Shown here: positions 11,523 to 24,200 of the stretch, piece after piece
How the letters are laid out: every line of letters begins with the position of its first letter
How positions within the stretch are numbered: the first letter of the stretch is position 1
The notes under the pieces: model-generated
Told to the model about the DNA's origin: nothing
What the model saw: only the letters and a program-made list of their open reading frames with translations
Databases searched by the model: none
Made by a program: the position numbers and the translations under genes
NCBI GenBank assembly: GCA_030248065.1
Contig: JASAMV010008520.1
Location: forward strand, 1 to 64,000
Direction of reading: 5' to 3'
Source: Rhynchonema sp. JSB1_4
Lineage: Eukaryota > Nematoda > Chromadorea > Monhysterida > Xyalidae
DNA length: 64,000 nt

Positions 11523-11771
11523 AAGATTAGCATCGGAGAAAATAATTCCACCGCCGGTAATTTGACAGGTCTTGGCATTGGCAGCCAAAGTTGTCCCGTT
11601 TTCGTAATTGATTAAAAACTTTTCGTCATATCCTGTGTTCCATTCAAATTCTCTCCATACTGTACCATTTAAATTTGTGACACAATATGGACAGCGTCTT
11701 ACGAGGGACAAGTAACGTGGGACAATTTCGTTCATGAAACCACAAGATAAAAGCAGAATCGAAACAAGCAC
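11523..11771 (-). CDS. Leader plus first half of a C-type-lectin-like domain (A' exon 1)
   Basis: The open frame has a hydrophobic leader (VLVSILLLSCGF), then two Cys in RRCPYC, then LAANAKTCQITGGGIIFSDA, which fits the A..C...GG.L pattern in the first half of C-type lectin folds. A GTTGCG donor after SDANL gives phase 0, the same as exon 1 of gene A. No ATG lies in frame upstream, so the start is lost, GTG, or on an unseen exon. Confidence 0.5.
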
Positions 11772-12246
11772 TATGTACTTTCAAATGGAGATTTCTGCGA
11801 TGCCAAATCGCTTTCTTTTTTGTTCCGAATACGGATCGATTTTTATGCGGTTACATGTTTTTTCTATTCAACATCCAGACATTGCTTGATCAGGTCATTG
11901 ATTTACAATGTTATTGTTTTTCGATAATTTTTCTACTTTCGTAATTCATTTCAGCAGCGCCAAACTAATCCAAGAGGTCGACTGATTTTCACTGCGTGGC
12001 ACTTATTTCAATGCGTGGCACGATTACCGTAACCGCCACGTCAGTCAATTTTGTAATTCCTTTCTTCACTTTTTTTCCACGAGATACCGTTATCTGAGTC
12101 CTGGTACTGCAATAACCCAGTGGAATCGCATATAAGCGAGCGATTTTCATTCAAACTCATTCATTTCTTTCATCGCAACAAATCAAGGACATCGAAAACA
12201 AATCGAAATCTGACTCAAATCCAGCGACCAATTCCATCCCAACACC
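11772..12246. promoter_or_regulatory. Divergent intergenic region between receptors A' and A
   Basis: These 475 bp separate the head-to-head leaders. They contain two tracts of the receptor module: TGCGTGGCAC, then GATTACCGTAACCGCCACG (about 11985-12045), and a later CACGAGATACCGTTAT. For gene A a TATA-like CATATAAGCGAG lies at 12129. The following leader (TCATTCATTTCTTT, CATCGCAACAAATC) closely matches the sequence upstream of the pseudogene at 36453. This suggests a common promoter inherited by duplication. Confidence 0.6.
12129..12140 (+). promoter_or_regulatory. TATA-like box of gene A
   Basis: CATATAAGCGAG lies 118 bp before the ATG at 12247. The corresponding site in the paralogous upstream region is TATAAAAGCGAG at 36335, with similar flanks and spacing. 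Confidence 0.55.
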
Positions 12247-15200
12247 ATGACCCATCGACCACCATCCATATCCTTCTTGCTCCTGCTCATTACCACGTGC
12301 GCGGCTGCAGAAAGTTTGAAGACCGAATGTGAAACAGGCGTCACGGAGACGATGAAGTCGATGTACCATGATGCGAGCGACTCTTGCTATACAGTGTATA
12401 GCATATTTGAGAGCTGGGAGAATGCAAAAATCTATTGCAGTAAAACACTCCAGAAGCCAGAAAATTTCCATCCGAGCTCGCTAATAATGCCGAAAATGAA
12501 AGAAAAACAGCTCAGAGAGCTACTTACAGCTTGGGTTAGTAAGATTCTGTGAATATGCTTTAGCTCCCAATTTTGTTATTCGTACCAATTGCGAACATAT
12601 ACATGTTATTTGCCAGAACTTCCCAAAAGAGCGGCTTTTCTGGCTCGGTGCAAGAATCCATGAAGGCACATTGAAGTGGGTCGACAAAACAGATGTGCTG
12701 GGCGAAGCGACCGAATGGATCAAAGGCCCGGAAGACGGTTGCTTGGCGTACTGGCTCTTTTCTGGTCTTGTCAATGGCAAAGACTGTGACGGTGGCAACG
12801 GTGCCAGTCACACGTTCATCTGTGAGAACAAAATTAAGAGTGAGTTGGCAAATTTTGCTATATGCCCCAAGATCTCATGCGGGATTTTCCCGGCATGGCA
12901 ACCAAAAGTTGCTTAAGATGCAACTGAACAGCAGCAAATAATTGGATTTGTCACTGCGAAATGGCGTCAACAATAGGCACAAAAAAACTATGTGACTCAC
13001 GCTGCGTTCACAATGCCTGTTAGTGCGTTTAGTGCGTTAGGGCGCGGCTATGCAAACACGGGCGCGAGGCGCGGGTCAGAAACGTATTCCACGTCCCAGG
13101 CCCACCCATACCTTCCAATCGTTCGATGTCATACCCCATCGGGTCGGTCAGATACGACTGATTCAGTCACCCGACATGTGTTTCTGCAACTTTGCTTGCG
13201 ATTAGAGAAATGCGGAATGGTAAATTTCTGTGTTCCGCATCGCGCGTTTATCTGCTCATCTTTGCTGAATTTTTAATTTCTGCAAGTAAATTTATGCTTT
13301 TGGTCTGACATGACATCTCAGTTGCTGTTTGCGCTAACACGCAACAGTTGAGGTCAGCACGCTGGAAGCTGTCATCGTCACTCAAGCACGCACCATTCCG
13401 CAAAGGTGAGCAGATAAACGCGGAATGCGGAAGGCAGAAATTTATCACTCCGCATTAGTCTGCCCACCGTTTTCCGCATTCTGGATTTATCTAATCGCAG
13501 CCTTGCTGTGTTGTTTATGAGTAAATTCTGCTTACTCGACCACAAATTGTTGTGTCTGATACCCTAGAGCAACACTCATCGGTCCATATCAAGCATAGAC
13601 TGTTGGATCGCACCAATATGACGTAAACATCCTTCATATCATGCAAACCAGTGTGACATGTCAATTAAAGTTGTTTAAAACTTTTTTAAACTTGTTTAAA
13701 AAAATGTTTTTCCAACCCTGGTGTAAATTTAAATTTTATTTCAAATTTTATTTGCAAGTTGGACCGAAATCCTGGGGTTCACATTGTTGGCATCGAAGTT
13801 GCGGTTGCGCAGACGCCCATCTAACAATGCCCCTCGGCGCTCAACGAGCGCACAACTCTGCAGCTGTGGGTTGGTGGATTCGGTCATCGCGCACGAATAA
13901 GGGCGGACTGCAACTGTGGAAATTGGCGCCCGGCAGCTGACACACAAACAAATGCAGCTGCTTAAATAGACCACTGCGAGTGCATGTATGCGACGTAGAC
14001 TTGTAGTTCACTTTTGTGTGCTACATTCTAGTTCCCACACCGTGCACGTGCACAACCAAGCCTTTGCCACCCAATGCAGTCAAATCAATTCACACAACTG
14101 CTTTTTTCATAACTGCTTGTTGTATTCAAACAAAGTCAATCAAACAAAAAGTGTTCAAAGTGCGCTTCACAGTTGGGGTATAAATATCAAAGAACAGGGA
14201 GTTGGATTGCCTGGCGACTAGACTGAAATAGCTCGTCTGCTTTAAAACTCTGCAGTTTTCGCGCACCACAAGCCCAGCCAAAGAAGTGTTTCGAGTGACC
14301 CGCGCCCCGCAACCGCAAGTGCGGCCATGCAAACGCGGGGCGGGTCAGGGACGTGGAATACGTTTCTGACCCGCGCCCCGAGCCCACGTTTGTGTGAACT
14401 CTGACCCGCCACACCAAACGTATGCTCCCGGAAGGACTCGAACCTCCGACCTCCCAGCCACCAGGCCTGGACAGCCAGCTGCTCTACCAACTGAGCTACG
14501 GGAACGCGGTCTGGCTGCGGCTCAAAGTTGCACTTATACCCATGCAACCGTACAGACACGCACTGCTTTGCACGCCACAGCGCTACACGTTGCGTTGGCT
14601 AGCAGACTTCCAGTTCACATTTGCATGGTCGCGCCTTCATCGCTTAAACGCATGCGCGTTTGCGAGTCAAGGCGCTTTCCGAAAAGTGTGAAAAGAGTGA
14701 AAATATTCTCAGAGGGGGTACGGTATCCCCTAAACGGATGAGGGGGTGGGTACCTGTACGGTACGTCCCTGCGTTTTCGACACGCATTTGTGTTCACAAT
14801 TCAACAGAGGCGCTCGCAGTCATACTGGAAAATGGCAAATAGAAGTAACATTTTTTCTATGTCCAAAGTTCTCCATTTCCATTTTCGATATGACCACACA
14901 CATACTGGAAGATGGAAGTGGAAATGAAACAAACATTCTGTGGCAGTCAAGCAATGATACAATGACAAAACATTTTCTGTGCTGGTCAATTATCGGTCAG
15001 TGATTTGTCAGATTTTACACAGAAATGTTTCGTTTCATTTCCATTCTCCAATATGCGTGTGGTCATATTGGAAAAGGGAAATGGAAAACTTGGACATAAA
15101 AAGTTTTCATTTCCATTTCCTATTTTCCATTATGACTACACGAGCCTTTATCTTGACGCGCGCAAATCCATGGTGAACACAAATGCGCAAACGCCCATGC

Positions 15201-18200
15201 ATTGTGAAGGCAGCCTCACGCGTTGACAGCGAGCGTACAGCATATGTACCAGCAGCCCCGCAACACCCAGTATCTGCGAAAAAAGCTTGTAATATACCAA
15301 GTTCTTCACACAGAGCTCCCAGGGCTACACCCAGAATGGGTGAAAATCGACCTCTTTTATTACGAGCGTTTTACCCAAATAGAGCCCCCAACTGGAACAA
15401 GCTAATGGAAGACCAATGCCTGGTCTGTATTTTCTTGTGTGATTGTATACGCATTTGCATCGCGCGACGATTGTGTTGACAAAGGGTGATATTTTTGAAA
15501 CGGTGTAAAGATCAGTTGGGTGTAAAGGTCGGTCGAAAGCTCGGTGTGAGAAAGTTCAGTGTAAGCTCGGCGTAAGCTTCAAACATTGCACGCTGAGCAA
15601 GCAGCAGACGCGCGTTTCTAAACGAATGGTCAACTTTGACAGTTTGCTGTGCTAATGTAGATCGTTTGTTTGCAATCTAGTTCATTTAAGCTGGTTGCAG
15701 AAACGTTTTAAAGGAATATTTTTAAGTTGCCTGACATTCCGCCGTGAGGCTATTGAGAAATTGAACATTCACTGACGGCGGTACCAAAAAAATTGATGCC
15801 GCTAACTGATCGCAGCACGAATTCAAAACGGCTCCATAAAAGGTCACGAAATTTATAAATATCGTTTAAAAACGCTTGTGCAACCAGCCTAAACAAACAA
15901 TATTGCAAACAGACGATTTACACTTGCACAGCAGACTGTCAAAGTTAACCTTTCGTTTAGAAACGCGCGTCTGCTGCTGGCTCAGCGTGCACTGTTTGAA
16001 GCTTACACTGAACTTTTTCACACCGAGCTTTCCACCGACCCTTACACCCAACTGACCTTTACACCGTTTCAAAAATATCACCCAAAAACACAGACACCTG
16101 CTGCGTTAGCACGGAACGTGCGTAGCCGAAAAATGGGCACAAATTCAAATTTTACAAACGACAGCGGACTTTCTTAACAACTTACTCTTTACTGCAGTCT
16201 GCACCAAGGACCAGCTGCCGTCCGTCAACGTGGAGGCAAAGCCGACGGGTACCGACGACCAGTTGAAGTTGAAGCCGTACGATGCCACAGAGGTGAAGCT
16301 GGGCTGCAAAGCCGGATTCAGTTGGTCCGGTGAGGCGGAAATCGCGGTCAAGTGCGAAGGCGGTGCTTTCAAGCAGAAGGCCGATGGAACAGGCCTGCCC
16401 AAGTGCTTCAGAGGTACGCTTTTGACGATTTCGGGATGTGATAATTTTTACTACATTTTCGGGGCATGTTTCAAATTTGCTGGTTAATAATTGTTCATAT
16501 CAAATTGATGTGTGTTAAGAGCAGTTCTAATAACCTTGTTGGTCGGATGCTTGTGTCGGCGCATGCACAATAGGTAATACAAATTAACAGTTTAGTTAAA
16601 TCTTACGCGCATCACTTGAGGTCTTAATCAGGGCCATGCTAAATTGTAGAGTGTATAAATACTAGTGTGCATAGTACTGTTAGTCTTGCCTTCAGGATAT
16701 TTCATGGTACTCTTCAATCAAGCTCAACCAGCACAAAAGTTGTAAATCTTAGCCTTGAGAACAGCTTTCAACTTGACCGATAGTTCAATGGGAACGCAAA
16801 ATATTCACAAGACGAGAGTAAAGACTAGACTAAAGTACACACTTGTCAGGTAGCAGCAGCGGATTTAGAATCAAACTGAGCATATACTTTTTGTGTCATC
16901 CATGTTGTCCTGTTGTCTCTATGTGACTGTGATGTGAGCATGTGATTGAACACGGCACCTGTACAACTTCGTAACCTGATGTTGAGGACAATACCAATTC
17001 ATGTTTTGGGGCGCATGCAGTCATGGGAAAGCTAGAAAAACTGCTGGAAATCCCAGTTGTTGCCATGCCATACATTGCCCTGATACGCTGTGACATGACT
17101 GCGAACGTCCAAGTTGAAGAAAATCTAAAGTATTTGGCGCCAACTTTATAAAGCATAGGTAGGTATCTACTTGGGAAATTACGAATAGAAGGTGCCGTGT
17201 TCGGATTGTGGTCGACGTTGACACGGGATGAAGACAGATTCCAGACAGAGAGTCCAGATGTACTTTGTCCGCATGTTGTCCACGTTACATATACTTGCCA
17301 AAATTCATTTAGATATAACGGGTGTATTCGAAAGAACGGCAAAAACACAACAGCAATTTGGACATGCATAGATGAACATTTAGTTCACAACCTCTTTCTC
17401 ACAACTTACAACGGTTCCACACTCTCCCGGCTAAGCTATTACAACTGACACCCGCACAGAATACTGTTCTGACTCAGTCGTGAGGAATGAGTCCCAATTT
17501 TTTAACCTTTTTGAACCAACTGCTAATATTCGTTCGGTTTATCGCAGTCTGGAATGCTAGTCTCATGCTGACGTTGACCACAATCCTATCGTGAGCGATC
17601 GTATTATTCAACGATAATCAGAACTGGGGAAAACCAAAATGTGTGCTATATAGACTCGGCTAAACTAACAATGATGATCCATTAGATGCTAATATCCAGC
17701 TCCTTTTGTGCTTCGCATGAAATGCGGCTTTTTTTAAAACAATTTTGATGCTCGAGTTGCACCGTTCTGGTTGGCCCTCAGCATTGATATTGTCCAAAGC
17801 TTGTGATAAACCGGACGATAAGATGCACGACAAAAACATGAACATGCAACGTGCCAACAAGACGGTGGTAAAAGCAAAGGATTCATTCCATCATGCTAAA
17901 CTGTCGGTGACCTGTCCGCAAGACCACAAATGGACAGATCAAAAACAGGGAGGAGAGAGAAAGATCACTTGTAATGGCTCGGGCAAAAATGGAGCGTGGA
18001 ACCTGACCGAAGTTGGAGTTGGTTGTATAAATAAGCCGAACAGAGTTTTATGCAAAGTCCGCCACCTAAAATGATGAATATTAGCTAATCTGAACACCAC
18101 GACCGACATCTTACCCGATGTATTTTTATGAAAGTCATTCTTGAGCGACAGTGTATTTACGCCTAGCGATTCTATAACCCTTTACCGAGCACGAGATTAG

Positions 18201-21200
18201 AAATGTCAGCTTTGAGTAACCAAGTAAACCAACTACTTCCGCATGCGCGTTATTCATAAGAACCATTGAATAGAATTGCGAAGCAGCCCAGAACGTACAG
18301 GACCAAACATTCACATGCCTGCATGTACCATAGTGCAATTAACAACGTTTCTTTTTTCAGACTGCCGATTAGATCTCGCTGGCCTACACATCAAACAAAC
18401 GTCGAAAGAATCGTACGTCCAAGGTTGGTATCTAGTTTGAGCTGCGGTAGACGCCACCAAACTGTGACGAAGTTTTCAACTATAAATTGGGATATTCATG
18501 ACAGAGCCAATATTAAAGAATTACCATCCTGCATTGGATGTTCTGCAGGAGCCAACGTCACTCTCGAGTGTGAGCCGCGCTACGCCGTTGTCAACACCGA
18601 TGTCACGACGCAGTCTGTCAAGTGCAGTTTCGATGCCGAGAATGGCGAACCGATTTGGAACCCGCCATTGCGCACTTGTGCACCAGGTTGGTTCTGTAAT
18701 TATTCAATACTATGGCTTTTCTACTCGTGGTGCGTTCACGATTACTGCTAAGTATAGATCGTGTATTTATATATCATCAATGGTTTCCACTATTTCAGCC
18801 TGTACGCTCGGTGACCAAGGTCAGAAAGGTGTAAAAATTGCGAAAGGCAACAAGCAAACGGGAGCAGCGCATACTGAATCCGAGGTTGGTGTCGCCAGCT
18901 CCGCATTATTATTTACACCATTAGACAGGACATAAAGACAATATTTTTATTCAGGCTACGGCTACCTGCACTGATGGAAAGCACGTGTGGAGTCACGACA
19001 AGGCACCTAAGTGTTCCGCAAAGCCCGAAAGAGACCCGTCATGTGAGGCCATCAATGTCACATGCGACAGCCAAGGGGCGGAGTGGAAGCCAGCAGGACT
19101 ATCGTGCACTAAAGGTATGTACCATTTGCCATTTGATTGCTTTTTTTGAAATCCTAAGCACTAACATGACATTGCAGCTTGCCCTCCTGATCCGTCAAAG
19201 TCCCCATCCATCCAGAACATCAAGCCTGATCAATGCAAGCACCTGCACCCGGCCGGCGAAACCAATGTGCTCGTCAACTGCAACGACAACTATCACGTCA
19301 CTGGCAAGCCTTTAAATCAGCTGAGCATCAAGTGTGATGACACGAAAGGCGACGACCCGGCGGCGAAGTGGACTCCCACCAACCGTGGTGAACAGTGCGT
19401 GAAAGGTGAGCAATGACAGCACAATCTGATATGTTTTCCTGGTTTGTCAGACAATTCAATCAATACACGATTTTACTGTGATTTCAGGTTGTCCACCTGT
19501 CAGCGACACAGCTTTCACCGTGACGTACACCAAGAACGAAGGGATCGAAGGCGCAAAGGGGTACCGACAAACGAGCGACGTCGCCACGGTGAACTGCAAA
19601 GAAACCGCCGGCAAGGTGATGGTCTGGAACGACAGGAAGATTGGCGACCGATCGTTCACGTGCGCTGACGGCGCTTGGAAGGAAAGCAGCACAAATATTC
19701 CGCTCAAAAATGTGAAATGCGAGCCAGGTGCCAACCAACTTATTGTTATGTGATTGCGGTAATCGCAACAGCTCGATGGTTCCTTTTTCGAAAAACAAGC
19801 AAGCCGTTCATTAAATAAAAGTACTCCAACGCTTCAGCCTGCCCACTTACGCCCGACCAGAAGAAGAACAAAGATGTTGAAGTACTAGTGGAAGGCTCGA
19901 AGGTCACAGGTCCAGCTGATGTGTACTACAAGAATGCAAAGCTTAAGCTCACCTGCAACGGCGTGACGGTGTTGAACGGTAAAAAGGCAGTGTCCCAGAC
20001 GGTGACATGTCAGTCGGACGGAACATGGAACGAGGTCATCCCAGAATGCGTGTCAGGTGCGTTTCAAATGATACTGAGCCCAATAAAAGACTGACCGTCG
20101 CGGTCAAATTCCAAGATGCACTACACATTTTGCAGCGTGTAAAATCGACGATCTGCTTAAAGACAACTCTGTGACGGTTGCTTTCCCCTCGAACGGAGAA
20201 GTTGTCGGTGATGATTTGGTTCAAAACTCCGTTTCGGTTGGTCACTTTTTTTGCACATGTCCTTGTGTGCAGCCTGACAACAGGGCATCGTTCCAGATCC
20301 ATGTCAAATGCAAGAATGACCAAAATGTCTGGGCCAAGTACGATGCCTGGTGCCCACGAGCCCGCCCCGACTGCAATGAGATCACTGCCGAATGTAACGC
20401 CCAAGCCGAGTGGTCACTGCATTCCAAATCCGAGTTCGACAAACTGTCGTGCGTGGCAGGTGAGAATAATTGATGGGAAATATCGCATTATTCAGCTGTT
20501 GACTCGCATCAGCAATGATGACGCCTTATTTCAGCGTGCCAGATACCCACCAACAACCACGACTTGACCACCAACAAACACGTCAACACGTCTTCGATCA
20601 AGCGAAGGTATCCGGTCGACCCTGCCAAAGAGTATGAAGTGCCCTGTATCCGACCACACTACAATCACAACAACGCTGGCACCATCGTCTCCATCAAGTG
20701 CATTCTTGATCAAGGTCAGACAAAATGGACGACCGACGAAACTTGCGTAAAAGGTACTCACATCGTTATCTGCAAAATTCGCCCGATGTAATTGTATGTA
20801 AAAACTGATCGAAATGTGAACTACGATTGTGAATTAATTTTTAGGCTGCTCGCAGATCAATGCCACCACAACAACCCAGAAACAAGCCGATGCCCCAAAA
20901 TACCCCGTGAGTACAAGCATTTTAAAGTGATGATAGTGATTTCAAGTACGTGATTTTCACAACCTTCAGAACAACCCCGTTTGGACCAACCCTAACGTGT
21001 ACATGTCCGGCGCCAAAGTCAACATCCAATGCAAGTCTCATCGCATCTGGAAATTCCATGACGCCGTGAAGGCGAAGACGGAGCATGAGTTTGTGTGCTA
21101 CGAAGGCAACTGGAAAGATCTGGAATCGGCCGAGTGCATCGCAGGTTGTTTCTAAAACTGATTACTTTGCTGCTCAAGTTGTTGAAAGATTATGCATATG

Positions 21201-24200
21201 TACGTGCAGCACAGTTTGAATTCAAACCTTGCAGCTTGCTCAAAGATCGAATCGGGCAGTCTGAAAGGGAAAGGTATCGATCACGCAAGGATCAGTTACA
21301 CAGACAATGGTTCGCCGGCCGAGTCCATTGGAGACGCCTACTATCGGCCTGGCACAAAGGCCACGCTCCCGTGTGTTGCGCACGCTACGGTCGAAGGCAC
21401 AGCAAAGGATGTCCAGCAGGTATCGCACTGCAACGCAGCTGGTGAATGGGAGACACCAATCGATCAACTCGCAGTCTGCAAGAAAAGTATGTGCAATTTT
21501 AAACACTGATTATGTATTGAATGCACTGTTATTCACACACATAACTCGTTTCACCCTTCACAGTGTGCTTCATCAGTGACATCCAGCTCGATCAGAATAA
21601 GATGAAGCTCCAACCATCGATCACTGACGACGGCACGGGCAAGGATTTGAACCACACGGTGAACTTGAAGTGCAATGATGAGCACGTCTGGGAAGATGCC
21701 GACGATGCCAACAACAAATGCGGCGCCAAAAAGGACGAATGCGATCCCATCACCTCGACCTGCCAGGACGTGTCGGGCAGTGCTGCCGAATGGAACCCAA
21801 AGCCGAAATGCGTCAAAAGTACTGTTCCCTTGTCACCAATTGTTGCGCACAATCTTGGCTAGATTTGGTAATCTGATTGCTCTTCAGCCTGCCCCAGCCC
21901 TCAGTTTTCGAACGACGTCCACCTCAACCCCGACATCCCTCAACCAACCCAAATCCTCAACAATCGCTACGCGCAAGGAGTCGCCCTGACCGTCGCCTGT
22001 AATGACAATTCCAAATTTTCGCTTTTCGATCGTTAGTGGCACACAAACTTGTCCGCATTTCTCCAATCCGACCTTCATTGTTTGTCCTGCTCATTTTGCA
22101 GAAGACCCGAAAGTGACATGCCAAGTTGGAGGAGAGTTCGACCAATTGCCCTCCTGTAAAGAAGGTTGGCTAAAATAGTTTTGTCTGATAAACTTGTTGC
22201 TTGCATTGCCAGACAAATCATTGATACATGACTTTTGTCATCAAACAATCTGCTGCAGCCTGTTTCAACAAAGACCTCCACCCCTCAATCAATCCTCCAA
22301 CAACAAAGAACTACCACCAAATCGGCGGCAAGATCAATATCAAATGCGACAAGACCAAGGTTTCCAATCACACCTTTTCACAACAATGTCAAAACTAAAC
22401 TGCTGCAGCGACGAGTCTTCAAAACAAAAACAACTATCCAGGTGTGGAGTAATGAAGAAGACCGTGTGAAGAAGTGTAGCAGCGGCGCCGAGGAATGTGA
22501 GCCCGTCGAAGTGGAGTGCAAGAAAGGCAAAAAGGAATGGGGCTGGAGTCCGGACCAATCTTGTGAACCAAGTACAGTTTCTATAACTCGTCAACGACAA
22601 AATATGGATCAAATATTCCAATTGGCAACATTCGCCTGTTTGCAGCGTGCCAGGAACTCGCCCCGCCCGACGGCGCCGTCTACGAATACCCAAGTTCCAC
22701 CAAATTTCTGAAGAATCGATACCCCGAAAAAGTAAAATTGACGGCGTCGTGTTCAAAGGGATACAAATTTTCGGGTACAGTTTTTGCTGTTGTCCTAGGG
22801 TAGGGGCTCGGCCATTAGCGCCCAGTCAATTTGGTCCCGACCACAGAGTTCACTTTCAGGATTAGGCTTAGCGCAGGCTGCCTTTACCCACTAAGCCTAA
22901 GCCTAAACCTAACAATAAGTGTAGGTCGAAGCCTAAACCTAACGCTGAAACCTCTGGTCGGGCCTAAATTGATCGGGCTGCAATTGACCGGCCCCACTTG
23001 AAGGAAAAGAAGTTTTTGCAAGACAAAACAAGTATTTTTTACTTGGGCACGTGTCGGTATCAGAAAATAAACGAGCTACTTGTTCCAGGAGAAAGCTCGT
23101 CGCACTGCCATGCCGGCAACTGGACTCCGTCCCTTGGCACGTGCACTGAAGGTTCAGACATTTCTGCAAAACGCTTAATTTTCTTGTTTTCTTGTGTTAT
23201 CTTTACGACCAAATGTTTCACAGATCCGAGCAACATCGGTCTGTACGTCGGCGTTTCCAGCGTGCTGATCATCATCGCCTTCATCGGCGCCGCGTTTCTC
23301 GCGTATTTCGGCCGCGGAAAGTACAGACAGTGGAAGGAGAAGAAGGAGGCCGCCATTAAAGAAGACAAAGACCGACGAATCAAAGAACGTGCCGGAATCG
23401 CCGTTAGTTCATTGGTTATTTGCACCTTTGTCCTTGGGTCGGTAACAGCGCTCATGTTGATGGAACGAGTTATCTTGAACAAATGTGATGCAAATAGAGC
23501 AAGGCTACAGCCACTATACATACAAGGTGACTATCTCTATATGTATAGGCACACTCATGTTAGAGAAATTTACTCCCCAAATCCAACATGGTTGCAAAAA
23601 TTGTGAATGAACGAGTATAGTTGGCAATCGTTTGACTATTTCCCTAAATTCCCAAGATTGACTGCGCAGTTAGACGGGGATTCGAGGTGCCTAGAAGCTA
23701 TGCAGAACTCCAACCCCACAGATAACCAATAATAACGGCGTCCTGCTTCCAGCTGATGCACCTGCGCGAAATGCGCCCTCCGGTGCCCGGCGGAAGTGTT
23801 GACCAAAGTCACTGGAAGCGGATGGGCCTGAAGAAGGACGAAGAATACGCCAAGGAGATCCAGGCCGTGCCCGTGCCCAAACAGCACGCGTTGCCCCCGA
23901 ATCCGCCCCAGATCGCGCCCGACACCGATGCGGAACCGCGCGTCGAGATCAATCTTGTTAGTGGAGAGTTCATATTCTTAGTTTTTTTAGGATTCACGTT
24001 CGGCACCGTACCTTTGCCTCTTTGGGAGACGACACCAGACACAGATTTAAGATATGCTTTGACCAGAGGCATTCGTCTGGGACGTCGACCACCCGTGAAA
24101 ACAGGCCGAAACTGGCATACTCACTGCTCTCACATCATCGTTACTCCGGTGTGCTGACAGCGCAAACTTTCACAAAGGAAAAAATAGTTAGGCAGTCAAA

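Larger units (their letters stand above)
2490..11771 (-). pseudogene. Receptor A': C-type-lectin half domain, one CCP, TM and tail; probably broken
   Basis: Four compatible minus-strand exons can be joined: 11771-11523 (hydrophobic leader, then a lectin-like half with LAANAKTCQITGGG; ends phase 0 like exon 1 of gene A), 8683-8462 (one CCP with four Cys, starting CGNPTKDK), 2777-2615 (YEPNSTG, then a transmembrane run of Val, Ile and Leu, then an acidic stretch) and 2574-2490 (tail ending EWLPSC). CCP-to-TM and TM-to-tail phases match exactly. I see no in-frame ATG before the leader (only GTG) and no exon for the second half of the lectin fold. The introns are full of transposons: the LINE at 3285-7091, two hAT-like elements at 7149 and 9756, and more. 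It lies head-to-head with gene A and is probably a decayed relative, or one whose missing exons I failed to find. Confidence 0.5.

Noticed and set aside
14242..14559. 105-residue minus frame containing PVAQLVEQLAVQ
   Set aside because: It is the conceptual translation of a tRNA-like sequence, a well-known spurious ORF type.
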